Shown: one piece after another, positions 41,420 to 48,848 of the stretch
How positions within the stretch are numbered: the stretch's first letter is position 1
Layout of the letters: each line of letters starts with the position of its first letter
Source of the DNA: Candidatus Gastranaerophilales bacterium
GTDB taxonomy: Bacteria > Cyanobacteriota > Vampirovibrionia > Gastranaerophilales > Gastranaerophilaceae
Assembly (NCBI GenBank): GCA_944323035.1
Contig: CALUQY010000007.1
Location: 1-64,000 of the forward strand
DNA: 64,000 nucleotides
Direction of reading: 5' to 3'
The notes under the pieces: model-generated
Database searches by the model: none
Seen by the model: the letters and a program-made list of their open reading frames with translations, nothing else
What the model was told of the DNA's origin: nothing
Made by a program: the position numbers and the translations under genes

Positions 41420-42211
41420 TCAACAGTAATTAGGAGAAACGCCCCAGTTGAGCTTGTTTTTTAAAATCGTGTAGAATTCCGTATCATCCAGAATTAAAAG
41501 TTTTGCGCGCAGCGGTGATTTTTTAATTTTAATTTCTTTGTTCAGTTTGTAGTTACCCTGACCGTCAACGGAGAGAATAAATTGTTTTTCATCGCCCGAG
41601 GCTGAAATAGAAATTTCTTCATCTGCCGGAATCACAAGCGGTCTTGCGGTAAGCGTGTGCGGACAGATAGGAACTATTACAAAGGCTTCAATATCCGGTG
41701 ACAATACCGGCCCGCCGGCAGAAAGCCCGTAGGCGGTCGAACCCGTCGGGGTAGATATTATAATCCCGTCTGCAAGGTAGTTGCAAACACCCTTACCGTT
41801 GATTTTCAGTTGAAACCTCGCGGTTCTGCCCTGTTCCGGAGATTTTATAACAAAATCGTTCAGCGCAATTTGACCTTCTGTTTCAAGCATCAGGCGTTTT
41901 TCAATTCTGTATTCGCCTTTTTGGATTTTTTCTAAAGAGCGTGCGAAATCCTCTTTAGATGACTGCGACAGAAATCCGAGGCGCCCGAGATTTATACCGA
42001 AAATAGCAGTTTCTTCTTCTGCAAAAAATCGTGCGGTTTTTAAAATCGTTCCGTCCCCTCCGATAACAAATGCGATATCAAAACCGGTTTTTAAATTGTT
42101 TATATCTAAAATTTCATAATTTAGCACGCTGGAGTCAAGCGTTTTTATTAATTCCTCTTTTACCGCCGGTGACGCTTTGATTTCAGGATTATAAATTATT
42201 GCAGTTTTCAT
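41420..42211 (-). CDS. nadK: NAD kinase
   Basis: It phosphorylates NAD to NADP in the cytoplasm. The 263-residue protein has the GGDG motif (VIGGDGTILKTARFF, about 49-63), NLGRLGFL, the NE/D-type region and the conserved Gly-rich STPTGSTAYGLSAGGP (about 150-165). PICPHTLTARPLVIP follows. Size and motifs are typical for bacterial NadK. It is a single gene ending at the shared hairpin. Confidence 0.96.
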   Translation of the reverse strand: MKTAIIYNPEIKASPAVKEELIKTLDSSVLNYEILDINNLKTGFDIAFVIGGDGTILKTARFFAEEETAIFGINLGRLGFLSQSSKEDFARSLEKIQKGEYRIEKRLMLETEGQIALNDFVIKSPEQGRTARFQLKINGKGVCNYLADGIIISTPTGSTAYGLSAGGPVLSPDIEAFVIVPICPHTLTARPLVIPADEEISISASGDEKQFILSVDGQGNYKLNKEIKIKKSPLRAKLLILDDTEFYTILKNKLNWGVSPNYC

Positions 42212-42323
42212 AATGATTTTAATTTAACATATTTTAATACCATAGGCAAGTAGTATGTATGAAGTAATAAAAATTGTTTTCTTTTTAATATAATTATGTT
42301 ATATTGTTATTGTCCACAATTTG

Positions 42324-42423
42324 CCCGAAAAAGACTTTGAAAAAGTCTTTTGAACGGCGGTTAGACAGCGAGTCGCGGGTTGACCTGCGAGAGCAGGGCA
42401 AGCAGGCGACAGAGAACTGCTTT
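42324..42423. repeat. Dispersed modular repeat upstream of ctpA
   Basis: The head TGCCCGAAAAAGAC is part of the perfect hairpin AAAAGACTTT-GAA-AAAGTCTTTT (42329-42351). TTAGACAGCGAGTCGCGG and a hairpin follow, then a tail variant GGCGACAGAGAACTGCTTT (42405-42423). The remaining intergenic sequence (42212-42323) is AT-rich without a gene. Confidence 0.65.
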
Positions 42424-42493
42424 GTTGGAACTTTTTACAAAACAGTTCGTCTAAGTGATTAAAAGAATGGAAGTTGTGGAGGAAGAGTTTAAT

Positions 42494-43714
42494 ATGATGA
42501 AGAAAACAAAAACCCGAAATACAATTTTAGGAACAATTACTTTATTATTAGGCCTGTCGTTGAGCCTGCCGGTTATGGCGGAAACACCACAGGAGTTGTA
42601 TGATTATGTTTGGCGAAATGTTAACGCGAAATATGTTGACCAGACCAACAACGAGCAAAATTGGGCGAGATGGCGCCATAAGTATGATACTGCAATTAAA
42701 ACGCCGGAAGACGCTTACGTTGCCATTGCAACAATGCTTGCGAGTTTGAATGACCCGTATACAAGGTTTTTAGATCCGAAAGAATTTGCGGAAGAAACGA
42801 GTTCTATTCAAGGCTCACTTAAGGGTATAGGTATCCAGATTGCGGTTAAAGACGGCAAGTTAATGGTTATTGCGCCGCTTGAAGGCACACCTGCAGAACG
42901 CGCCGGAATCCTTGCTGATGATGAAATCCTTGAAATTGACGGTATAAGTACAAAAGGTATTACCGTTGATAAAGCCGCTGACAAAATCAGAGGTAAAGAG
43001 GGTACTGCGGTTAATTTGTTGATTAAACGTAAGGATTCTGCACCTAAGGTTTATAGAGTAACAAGAGAAAATATTGAAATAAAATCAATTTCTCAAAAAA
43101 CACCTTTTGATACAGTAGTTCCGGAAAATATGGCTTATATCAAAATCAGTTCATTCCTGAGCCGGAATTTAACAAAAGAGTTTACAAATGTATTGGCGCA
43201 TTCGCTGGATAAGGAAGGTTATATTCTGGACTTGCGTTCAAACCCGGGCGGTTTATTAGATAATGCAATCAATATTTCGGATATGTTCCTGCCGGGCGGT
43301 GTAATCGTTAGTACAGTTGATCGTGACGGATATAAGGTTTCACAGCGCGCAGCCAAAACCGTTTACACAAATAAACCGCTCGTTGTCTTAATCAACAAAG
43401 GCTCTGCATCTGCCAGCGAAATCCTCTCCGGTGCGCTGAAAGATCACAGACGAGCAATAATTATCGGTGAAAAATCCTTTGGTAAAGGGCTGGTTCAGGA
43501 GGTTAATCATCTTCCGATGAATTCTGGCATGAATATTACAATCCAAAGATATTTGACTCCGAACGGAAGTGATATTCACAAAAAAGGTATTACGCCGGAT
43601 GTGGTTGTCGAGCTGACAGAGGAAAACGTTAAGAATAAAGATGACGTTCAATTGAAAAAAGCAATTGAAGTTCTGGATAGTATGATTAAAGAGCAAGCTG
43701 TAGCAGTCAGATAG
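42494..43714 (+). CDS. ctpA: Carboxy-terminal processing peptidase (S41 family, CtpA-like)
   Basis: A periplasmic serine peptidase that trims C-termini of envelope proteins. The 406 residues begin with a signal peptide (TRNTILGTITLLLGLSLSLP, cleavage after VMA). A PDZ domain follows (about 100-185, GIGIQIAVKDGKL, AERAGILADDEIL). The S41 core has YILDLRSNPGG (about 245), the catalytic Ser in GSASASEILSG (about 306) and Lys in GEKSFGKGLVQ (about 331). The start at 42494 follows GGAGGAAGAG. An upstream in-frame ATG would spoil the signal peptide. Confidence 0.93.
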   Translation: MMKKTKTRNTILGTITLLLGLSLSLPVMAETPQELYDYVWRNVNAKYVDQTNNEQNWARWRHKYDTAIKTPEDAYVAIATMLASLNDPYTRFLDPKEFAEETSSIQGSLKGIGIQIAVKDGKLMVIAPLEGTPAERAGILADDEILEIDGISTKGITVDKAADKIRGKEGTAVNLLIKRKDSAPKVYRVTRENIEIKSISQKTPFDTVVPENMAYIKISSFLSRNLTKEFTNVLAHSLDKEGYILDLRSNPGGLLDNAINISDMFLPGGVIVSTVDRDGYKVSQRAAKTVYTNKPLVVLINKGSASASEILSGALKDHRRAIIIGEKSFGKGLVQEVNHLPMNSGMNITIQRYLTPNGSDIHKKGITPDVVVELTEENVKNKDDVQLKKAIEVLDSMIKEQAVAVR

Positions 43715-43767
43715 AGGCGCAGCCATGCGTGCACGGTTTCGGTGCGAAAATGGCGGAGAACTGCTTT
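43712..43767. repeat. Dispersed repeat tail copy providing the recJ ribosome site
   Basis: GCGCAGCCATGCGTGC and a hairpin are followed by the tail GGCGGAGAACTGCTTT (43752-43767), which ends 2 bases before the recJ ATG. The GGAG in the tail sits at Shine-Dalgarno distance. Confidence 0.65.
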
Positions 43768-43769
43768 TC

Positions 43770-46133
43770 ATGAAATTTAAAGAGTGGGTTTATAATAGTA
43801 ACGTAAAAGAAGAAGCCGCATTAACAAAGAGGCTTCTTCTTTCACGCGGGCTTACAGGCGAAGAAGAAATTGAAGAATTTTTGCACCCGCTGGAGATGAA
43901 ACTCACTTCCCCTTATGATTTTACAGATATGCAAAAGGCGGTTGACAGAATAGTCAAAGCCATTGTTAACCGTGAAAAGATTGTAATTTACGGCGACTTT
44001 GACGCGGACGGTGTTACGTCGACTTCTGTTTTAGTCAAAACTCTGAACCATCTGGGTGCTAATGTTGAATTTTTTATCCCTAATCGTGAAAAAGAAGGCC
44101 ACGGGCTGGATTCTGCGGCGCTGGTGAAGATTATTGCCGCGAAAAAGCCAAAACTTGTTATTACGGTGGATTGCGGTATCAGTAATGTTAAAGAAGTTGC
44201 GTTTTTGAAAAGTTTCGGGGTTGATACGATTATTACAGATCACCACGAGGCAAAGGATGAGTTACCGCAGGCGCTGGCGATTATTAACCCGAAAGCTCCT
44301 GGATCGCTTGCTGAAACGCTTTCTGCCAGAAAAATTAAGGAATTGACTTATCTTGCAGGTGTCGGGGTTGCGTTTAAGCTTTCTCAGGCGCTTCTTGAAA
44401 AGTTTGATAAGGTAGAATTTGCGCTGAAAATTCTTCCGCTCGTTGCGGTCGGAACGGTTGCGGACATTGTGCCGCTGCTGGGTGAAAACAGATGTTTTGT
44501 AAGGCGCGGGCTGGAACTTATGCTTAATCATCAGGGCTTGAGAGAACTTCTTGCCTCTGCCGGTTATTCTCTTGAACGGCCGATAACGTCTGAAATCGTT
44601 GCATTTGGAATTGCGCCGCGCCTGAATGCTTCCGGACGGCTAGAAAGTGTTGATAGTGCTATGAAGCTGCTTTTGAGCGATAATCCGGCAGAAATTCAAC
44701 TCGCGGTTCAGGCTTTGAATGAGTTTAATTCAGTCCGGCAGACGCTTTGTTCGGATATCTTTGCGCAGGCAGATGAAATGTGGCAGAAAGAGGGCATGAA
44801 AAATCCCACAGTCGTCCTTTTTAACCCGGAATGGCACATCGGAATTATCGGGATTGTCGCATCAAAATTTGTTGAAAAGTACCACAAGCCCGCATTTTTA
44901 ATGACGTATTCAGAAGAAACACAGCAATTCCGCTGTTCTGCCCGCGGGGTTAAGGGGTTGAATATTTTCGATATTTTAAACGAAAGTGCTGAACTTTTTG
45001 ACGGATTTGGCGGGCATGAACTTGCGGGCGGATGCTCTTTTTCAAAAGAAAAAGCTTCTTTTGAACAGGTTAAATCAGCTATCAACAAAACGGTTAAAGA
45101 TATGCTTAACGGACAGGAATTAAAACCGTTTGTGGAAGTTGATTTGAAGCTTACTCCAACTGACATCACGGAACAGCTTGTCCGCGAACTGGAAGTCTTT
45201 GAACCGTTCGGCGCCGCAAACCCTAATCCGGTTTTTGCCGTTGAAAATCTGGTTATTAAAGAAAAGAAAATTATGGGTAAAGATAGTTCTCACCTGAAAC
45301 TTCTCTGTGACGCCGGCGGGCATGAATTGACCTGTATCTGGTGGCAGAAAGGCGATTTGCCTCTTAACACCGGTGATGTCCTGGATATTCTGTTTCACCC
45401 TGCTATCAATGAATTTAACGGCAATACATATTTGCAATTGATTATTCAGGATGCGCATTCGGACGCTATTGAATACGAAAAAGATACAGCCGCAACTCAG
45501 GAGTTGAAAATCTTTGACCACCGCAAAAAAACAAATATTCTGCCAATGGTCGATGATTATGTAAAAACTTCAAAATATAATATCAGACTTTTTGCCGAAA
45601 GCAAATCGGTAATTGACGCTCTAAAACCTTATAAATCACTGTCAGAGCGGGTTTTTAACCGTAATACTCCGGAGCCTTGTGATGCGATAATGTTTTTTGA
45701 CTATCCGGCCGACAGGCATGCCCTGTGCGAGATTATGGAAAAAACTTCTGCTGCGTTAATTCATTTAATGGGCTATGAAGTCAAACATTTTTCGCAGGAA
45801 GAATTTGTCATGACTGCTTTTAAAATGCTTAAATATGCGGCAAATTACAGTCATGGAGAGGTCGAAATTTATAAATTTGCAAGCTTTTTGGGCAAATCTG
45901 ACGAAGTCGTAGGGCTTTTATTTTCACTTTTTGAAGAGGCCGGTGTTATAAAAATTCAATCCCGCAGCGGGCATGCCATAACAATTACCCTTGATGAAAC
46001 GGTTAATCCGGCGGGAATTCTTCACCTGAGCGCTTATTCGGCACTTGAACAGGCGGCATGCGATTGTGAAGAGTTTCAAACCTTCCTGCTGTCAGAAGAT
46101 ATTGACAAAGTTCAGGAACTCTTTGTGGTTTAA
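43770..46133 (+). CDS. recJ: Single-stranded-DNA-specific exonuclease RecJ
   Basis: A 5'-3' exonuclease of recombination and mismatch repair. The 787 residues have the DHH phosphoesterase motifs DFDADGVTS (about 75), VDCGISN (about 132), TDHHEAKDELP (about 157) and the DHHA1 region with GGHELAGGCSF (about 418). An OB-fold and a C-terminal extension of about 220 residues follow. The C-terminal part is longer than in E. coli RecJ (577) and includes a Cys-containing tail, as in cyanobacterial and firmicute homologues. The start MKFKEW is chosen; the frame before it is translated dispersed repeat. Confidence 0.95.
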   Translation: MKFKEWVYNSNVKEEAALTKRLLLSRGLTGEEEIEEFLHPLEMKLTSPYDFTDMQKAVDRIVKAIVNREKIVIYGDFDADGVTSTSVLVKTLNHLGANVEFFIPNREKEGHGLDSAALVKIIAAKKPKLVITVDCGISNVKEVAFLKSFGVDTIITDHHEAKDELPQALAIINPKAPGSLAETLSARKIKELTYLAGVGVAFKLSQALLEKFDKVEFALKILPLVAVGTVADIVPLLGENRCFVRRGLELMLNHQGLRELLASAGYSLERPITSEIVAFGIAPRLNASGRLESVDSAMKLLLSDNPAEIQLAVQALNEFNSVRQTLCSDIFAQADEMWQKEGMKNPTVVLFNPEWHIGIIGIVASKFVEKYHKPAFLMTYSEETQQFRCSARGVKGLNIFDILNESAELFDGFGGHELAGGCSFSKEKASFEQVKSAINKTVKDMLNGQELKPFVEVDLKLTPTDITEQLVRELEVFEPFGAANPNPVFAVENLVIKEKKIMGKDSSHLKLLCDAGGHELTCIWWQKGDLPLNTGDVLDILFHPAINEFNGNTYLQLIIQDAHSDAIEYEKDTAATQELKIFDHRKKTNILPMVDDYVKTSKYNIRLFAESKSVIDALKPYKSLSERVFNRNTPEPCDAIMFFDYPADRHALCEIMEKTSAALIHLMGYEVKHFSQEEFVMTAFKMLKYAANYSHGEVEIYKFASFLGKSDEVVGLLFSLFEEAGVIKIQSRSGHAITITLDETVNPAGILHLSAYSALEQAACDCEEFQTFLLSEDIDKVQELFVV

Positions 46134-46143
46134 TAGGATGAAT

Positions 46144-46456
46144 AGCAGTTCTCCGCCACCCGCTTTACAAAATTTTTCCGGCATAAAAAGAAAGTCTCGT
46201 CAATAGACAAGACTTATAAATATACATTTACCCTAGATGAATACTATCATGATAGTTTCTTTTTGTCAACCCCTTCACGGCTATTTTTCGGGAATTTGTA
46301 TAAATTGTTAAGAAATCTTAAAACTTTTTGAACTTTTTTTCCCCTTTATCGTTATAGATAGTGAAGGTAGTATTTGACTTTAAGCCAATAGCGGTGCTAT
46401 AATTAAAGTATATCTTAGCATTTGGTTATGGTTGAGTGAAAATTAAGGAGAAAATT
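46144..46456. promoter_or_regulatory. Intergenic region: repeat tail, hairpin, palindrome and promoter
   Basis: AGCAGTTCTCCGCC (46144-46157) is an inverted copy of the repeat tail. AAGTCTCGTC/GACAAGACTT (46192-46215) is a likely recJ terminator. ACTATCATGATAGT (46243-46256) is a perfect 14-bp palindrome suited to an operator. TTGACT (46374-46379), 18 bases, TATAAT (46398-46403) is a good promoter for the gene at 46457. No gene lies in the region. Confidence 0.6.
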
Positions 46457-46801
46457 ATGAAAAAATTATTTGCATTGGTTGCTTTATTGGCAGTTTCAGC
46501 AGGTGTTACATTTGCTGCTGATACATTTACCGGTTCTATGGTAGAAAAATATACTTCCGGAATTGTACAAAAAGAGCAACAATTGAGAGATGATGCTGCA
46601 GCAAGACAGGCTGAACGTGAAGCACAAAAAGCAGAATTCCAAAAGAAAATGGAAGCACAACAGGCAGAACGCGAAGCTAAAAGAGCAGAAATTCGGAAGA
46701 AAATAGACGCTGATAGAGCTGCACGTGAAGCAAGACAGGCTGAAACAGAAAGAAAAATTCAGGAAAAGAAAGATGCCTGGAATACCTTAATCGGTAAATA
46801 G
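46457..46801 (+). CDS. Small exported coiled-coil protein
   Basis: 114 residues. A clear Sec signal peptide (MKKLFALVALLAVSAGVTFA, cleavage before ADTF) precedes a long charged helix made of imperfect repeats (ARQAEREAQKAEFQ, AQQAEREAKRAEIRKK, AAREARQAETERKIQEK) from about 45 to 105. It should form a coiled coil in the periplasm or outside the cell, like Skp- or Lpp-like helical proteins, though I do not recognise a family. Strong promoter, AAGGAG ribosome site and downstream hairpin suggest high expression. Confidence 0.8.
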   Translation: MKKLFALVALLAVSAGVTFAADTFTGSMVEKYTSGIVQKEQQLRDDAAARQAEREAQKAEFQKKMEAQQAEREAKRAEIRKKIDADRAAREARQAETERKIQEKKDAWNTLIGK

Positions 46802-46830
46802 TTTAAGTTTTTTTTTATATCTCAAAAATA

Positions 46831-46857
46831 GGGCGGGGCGTAAATTACGCCCCGCCC
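46831..46857. terminator. GC-rich bidirectional terminator
   Basis: A 12-bp stem, GGGCGGGGCGTA/TACGCCCCGCCC, with a short AAT loop between convergent genes. The minus strand continues TATTTTTGAG, a T-tract for the GNAT-like gene. Confidence 0.8.
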
Positions 46858-46863
46858 CCCGTG

Positions 46864-47424
46864 TTATATTACATTAATATTTATATTAGAGTTTTCTTTT
46901 GCGTTCGCAAAGAATTTTTTAGTGTTTGTGCGATCCGGATCAAGTGAAATTTTCATTGAACCGTTGTCGGAATTTTTGTTCAATAATTTTTGTAACCCTT
47001 CAAGCAGAGCGGTACCAACGTGTTTGACGTTTCTTTTTTGACCGTGGGCAAATTCAGGGATGACGCCCATTCTGTAAATCTCGACTTCTTTTGTACCTTT
47101 TTCAATTTTATCGGTTGTTACCAGACCTAAAACTTTGTTGCTGTCAACAAAGGAGTGAGCGCTGTCTTGAAGTGTAATCCCGTATACGTGTGAATTTTTG
47201 TGTAAAATGTCAGCTTCTTCTGCGATTGAGGCTGAAAAATTGTCGCCTCCCCAGAGCTTGCTTACTTCTTTCAGTGCTTCTCTGTCGCGTCTTTTGTTTG
47301 TGTCAAATTTTATAAAACTGACGTTTTTGTCCTGCCATTTGCCTTTTAGCTTGTGTTTTACCGGAACTTTTGATATTAAACTTGCTCCGAAGTTTTGGGT
47401 TGAATTAATACTACCTGTTTGCAT
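46864..47424 (-). CDS. GNAT-like acetyltransferase domain protein
   Basis: The 186 residues begin MQTGSINSTQNFGASLISKV, with the N-F-G/x-A motif shared in this window. The rest fits a GNAT fold: KVLGLVTTDKI (beta strand), EVEIYRMGVIPEFAHGQK as the beta4 strand leading to the acetyl-CoA loop. That loop is VKHVGTALLEGLQKLL, where the usual Q/R-x-x-G-x-A/G is reduced to KHVGTA. SLDPDRTNTKKFFANA follows as the late strand and helix. Substrate unknown. Confidence in fold moderate. Confidence 0.6.
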   Translation of the reverse strand: MQTGSINSTQNFGASLISKVPVKHKLKGKWQDKNVSFIKFDTNKRRDREALKEVSKLWGGDNFSASIAEEADILHKNSHVYGITLQDSAHSFVDSNKVLGLVTTDKIEKGTKEVEIYRMGVIPEFAHGQKRNVKHVGTALLEGLQKLLNKNSDNGSMKISLDPDRTNTKKFFANAKENSNININVI

Positions 47425-47484
47425 GTTAAAATCCTTCTTTTTCTATTGTTGTTATTTTAAAACCGGACAAAGAAAAATTTGCTA

Positions 47485-48189
47485 TTACTGTAAAGCTTTT
47501 TGACCGTAATATGCATTTTTACCGTGCTTTCTGTGATAGTGTTTGTCAAGCAGGTATTGCGGGATTTGTTTTGTTTGTGCTTTCAGGTTTAAGGTAAGAA
47601 AATTCATTTTAGCAATTTCTTCCAGTACAACCGCATTATGAACGCAGTTTTCGGCATTCTTCCCGAAAATGAAAGGCCCGTGCGATTTAACAAGAATTGC
47701 CGGAATGGCCATTGGATTGATGTTTAAGCCCTTAAGGGTTTCCACGATAACTTTTCCGGTATTAAGTTCATAATCGCTGGCAACTTCATTCGCACTCAGT
47801 TCTCTTGTCACCGGAACTTCGCCGTAAAAATAGTCGGCATGGGTTGTTCCGAATGCTTTAAGCGGAGTGCCGGCCTGAGCAAAAGAGGTCGCGTATGTTG
47901 AATGTGTGTGGGTAACGCTTTTTATCTCCGGAAAGTTTCTATATATTTCCAGATGTGTAGGCGCATCGGAGGAAGGTTTGTAGTGACCTTCAATTACGCT
48001 GCCTTCCAAATCCAGAACTACCATATCATCAGGCGTCATCGTTTCATAAGGAACGCCGCTCGGTTTTATTACGACAAGTTTTGTTTCTGCGTCAATTTCA
48101 CTGACGTTCCCCCACGTATAAATAACAATACCTTTGCGTGAGAGTTCAATATTGGCTGAACAAACTTTTTCCTTTAATTTTTCTAACAT
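47485..48189 (-). CDS. L-ribulose-5-phosphate 4-epimerase-like class II aldolase (AraD family)
   Basis: The 234 residues fit AraD/SgbE/UlaF throughout. They show WGNVSEID (8 residues, about 28), VIKPSGVPYETMTPDDMVVL, the zinc His pair in THTHSTYATSFA (about 94), TTHADYF and the C-terminal HYHRKHGKNAYYGQ. Family members epimerise or cleave pentulose phosphates with zinc. It is the last gene of the polysaccharide operon and overlaps the HAD gene by 7 bases. Next to a CMP-sugar synthetase and an aldolase it may serve sugar synthesis, not arabinose breakdown; no other arabinose genes are present. Confidence 0.9.
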   Translation of the reverse strand: MLEKLKEKVCSANIELSRKGIVIYTWGNVSEIDAETKLVVIKPSGVPYETMTPDDMVVLDLEGSVIEGHYKPSSDAPTHLEIYRNFPEIKSVTHTHSTYATSFAQAGTPLKAFGTTHADYFYGEVPVTRELSANEVASDYELNTGKVIVETLKGLNINPMAIPAILVKSHGPFIFGKNAENCVHNAVVLEEIAKMNFLTLNLKAQTKQIPQYLLDKHYHRKHGKNAYYGQKALQ

Positions 48190-48848
48190 ACTTTCTCCGG
48201 TTTAACTGACAAATAACTGGCGAGTTCGTCTATATTTGAACATACGGCAACGTGCGGGATATTTTGTAAATCCGCTGCGGACTTAAATCCGAAACCGTAA
48301 GTTAACGCGATGAAATCAATGTCAGCCTCATAAGCGCCTCTTGAATCAGCGCTGCTGTCACCGATTAAAACAGTGGCAGTTCTATCTGCGCCAAGCTGTT
48401 TTATGCATTCATTAACAATGTCGGTCTTGGTTAATCTTCCCTCTAAATCGCTGCCCATGGCAAAGTCACAGTATTTTGAAATACCGAATTTTTCCAGAAT
48501 TCCCATAGCGTTTTCGTGACTTTTGTAAGTTGCAACGGCAATTTTATGGCCTGTTTCTTTCAGGCTTTTAAGAAGTTCCAATGCGCCCGGGTATGGTTCT
48601 GCGCTGAAGAGTGAGTATTTTTTGTAATTTGCGCGGAACATGTTGGCGCATTCAAGTGCGCGTTCAGGCTCCATTCCAAAGTGTTTCATAAACGAACTTT
48701 GCATAGGCGGGCCGACAAATGTTGCCAGAACTTCCGGCTTAAGGCCCGGAAGTCCAAGCTCGTTTATTGTAATTTTTACGGCTTCAATCACACCGATTGT
48801 TGTGTCAAGAAGTGTTCCGTCAAGATCAAAAAGAATATTTTTATACAT
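48183..48848 (-). CDS. HAD phosphatase (phosphoglycolate phosphatase-like)
   Basis: A 221-residue HAD hydrolase with the Asp nucleophile in LFDLDGTLLDTT (8-19), a helical C1 cap (about 20-80), the Lys/Thr motif VATYKSH and the acidic motif IGDSSADSRGA (about 163). Related to Gph and to pyrophosphatase PpaX. In this operon it probably dephosphorylates a sugar-phosphate intermediate, the role played by KdsC or NeuC/NeuB-linked phosphatases in other ulosonate pathways. It overlaps both neighbours by 7-8 bases. Confidence 0.88.
   Translation of the reverse strand: MYKNILFDLDGTLLDTTIGVIEAVKITINELGLPGLKPEVLATFVGPPMQSSFMKHFGMEPERALECANMFRANYKKYSLFSAEPYPGALELLKSLKETGHKIAVATYKSHENAMGILEKFGISKYCDFAMGSDLEGRLTKTDIVNECIKQLGADRTATVLIGDSSADSRGAYEADIDFIALTYGFGFKSAADLQNIPHVAVCSNIDELASYLSVKPEKVC

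Noticed and set aside
43725-43769. N-terminal extension of RecJ
   Set aside because: The frame is open from 43725, but these 15 residues are translated repeat; the normal RecJ start is at 43770.
47485-48189. Arabinose utilisation operon
   Set aside because: Only an AraD-like gene is present; AraA, AraB and a transporter are absent and the operon is for polysaccharide synthesis.
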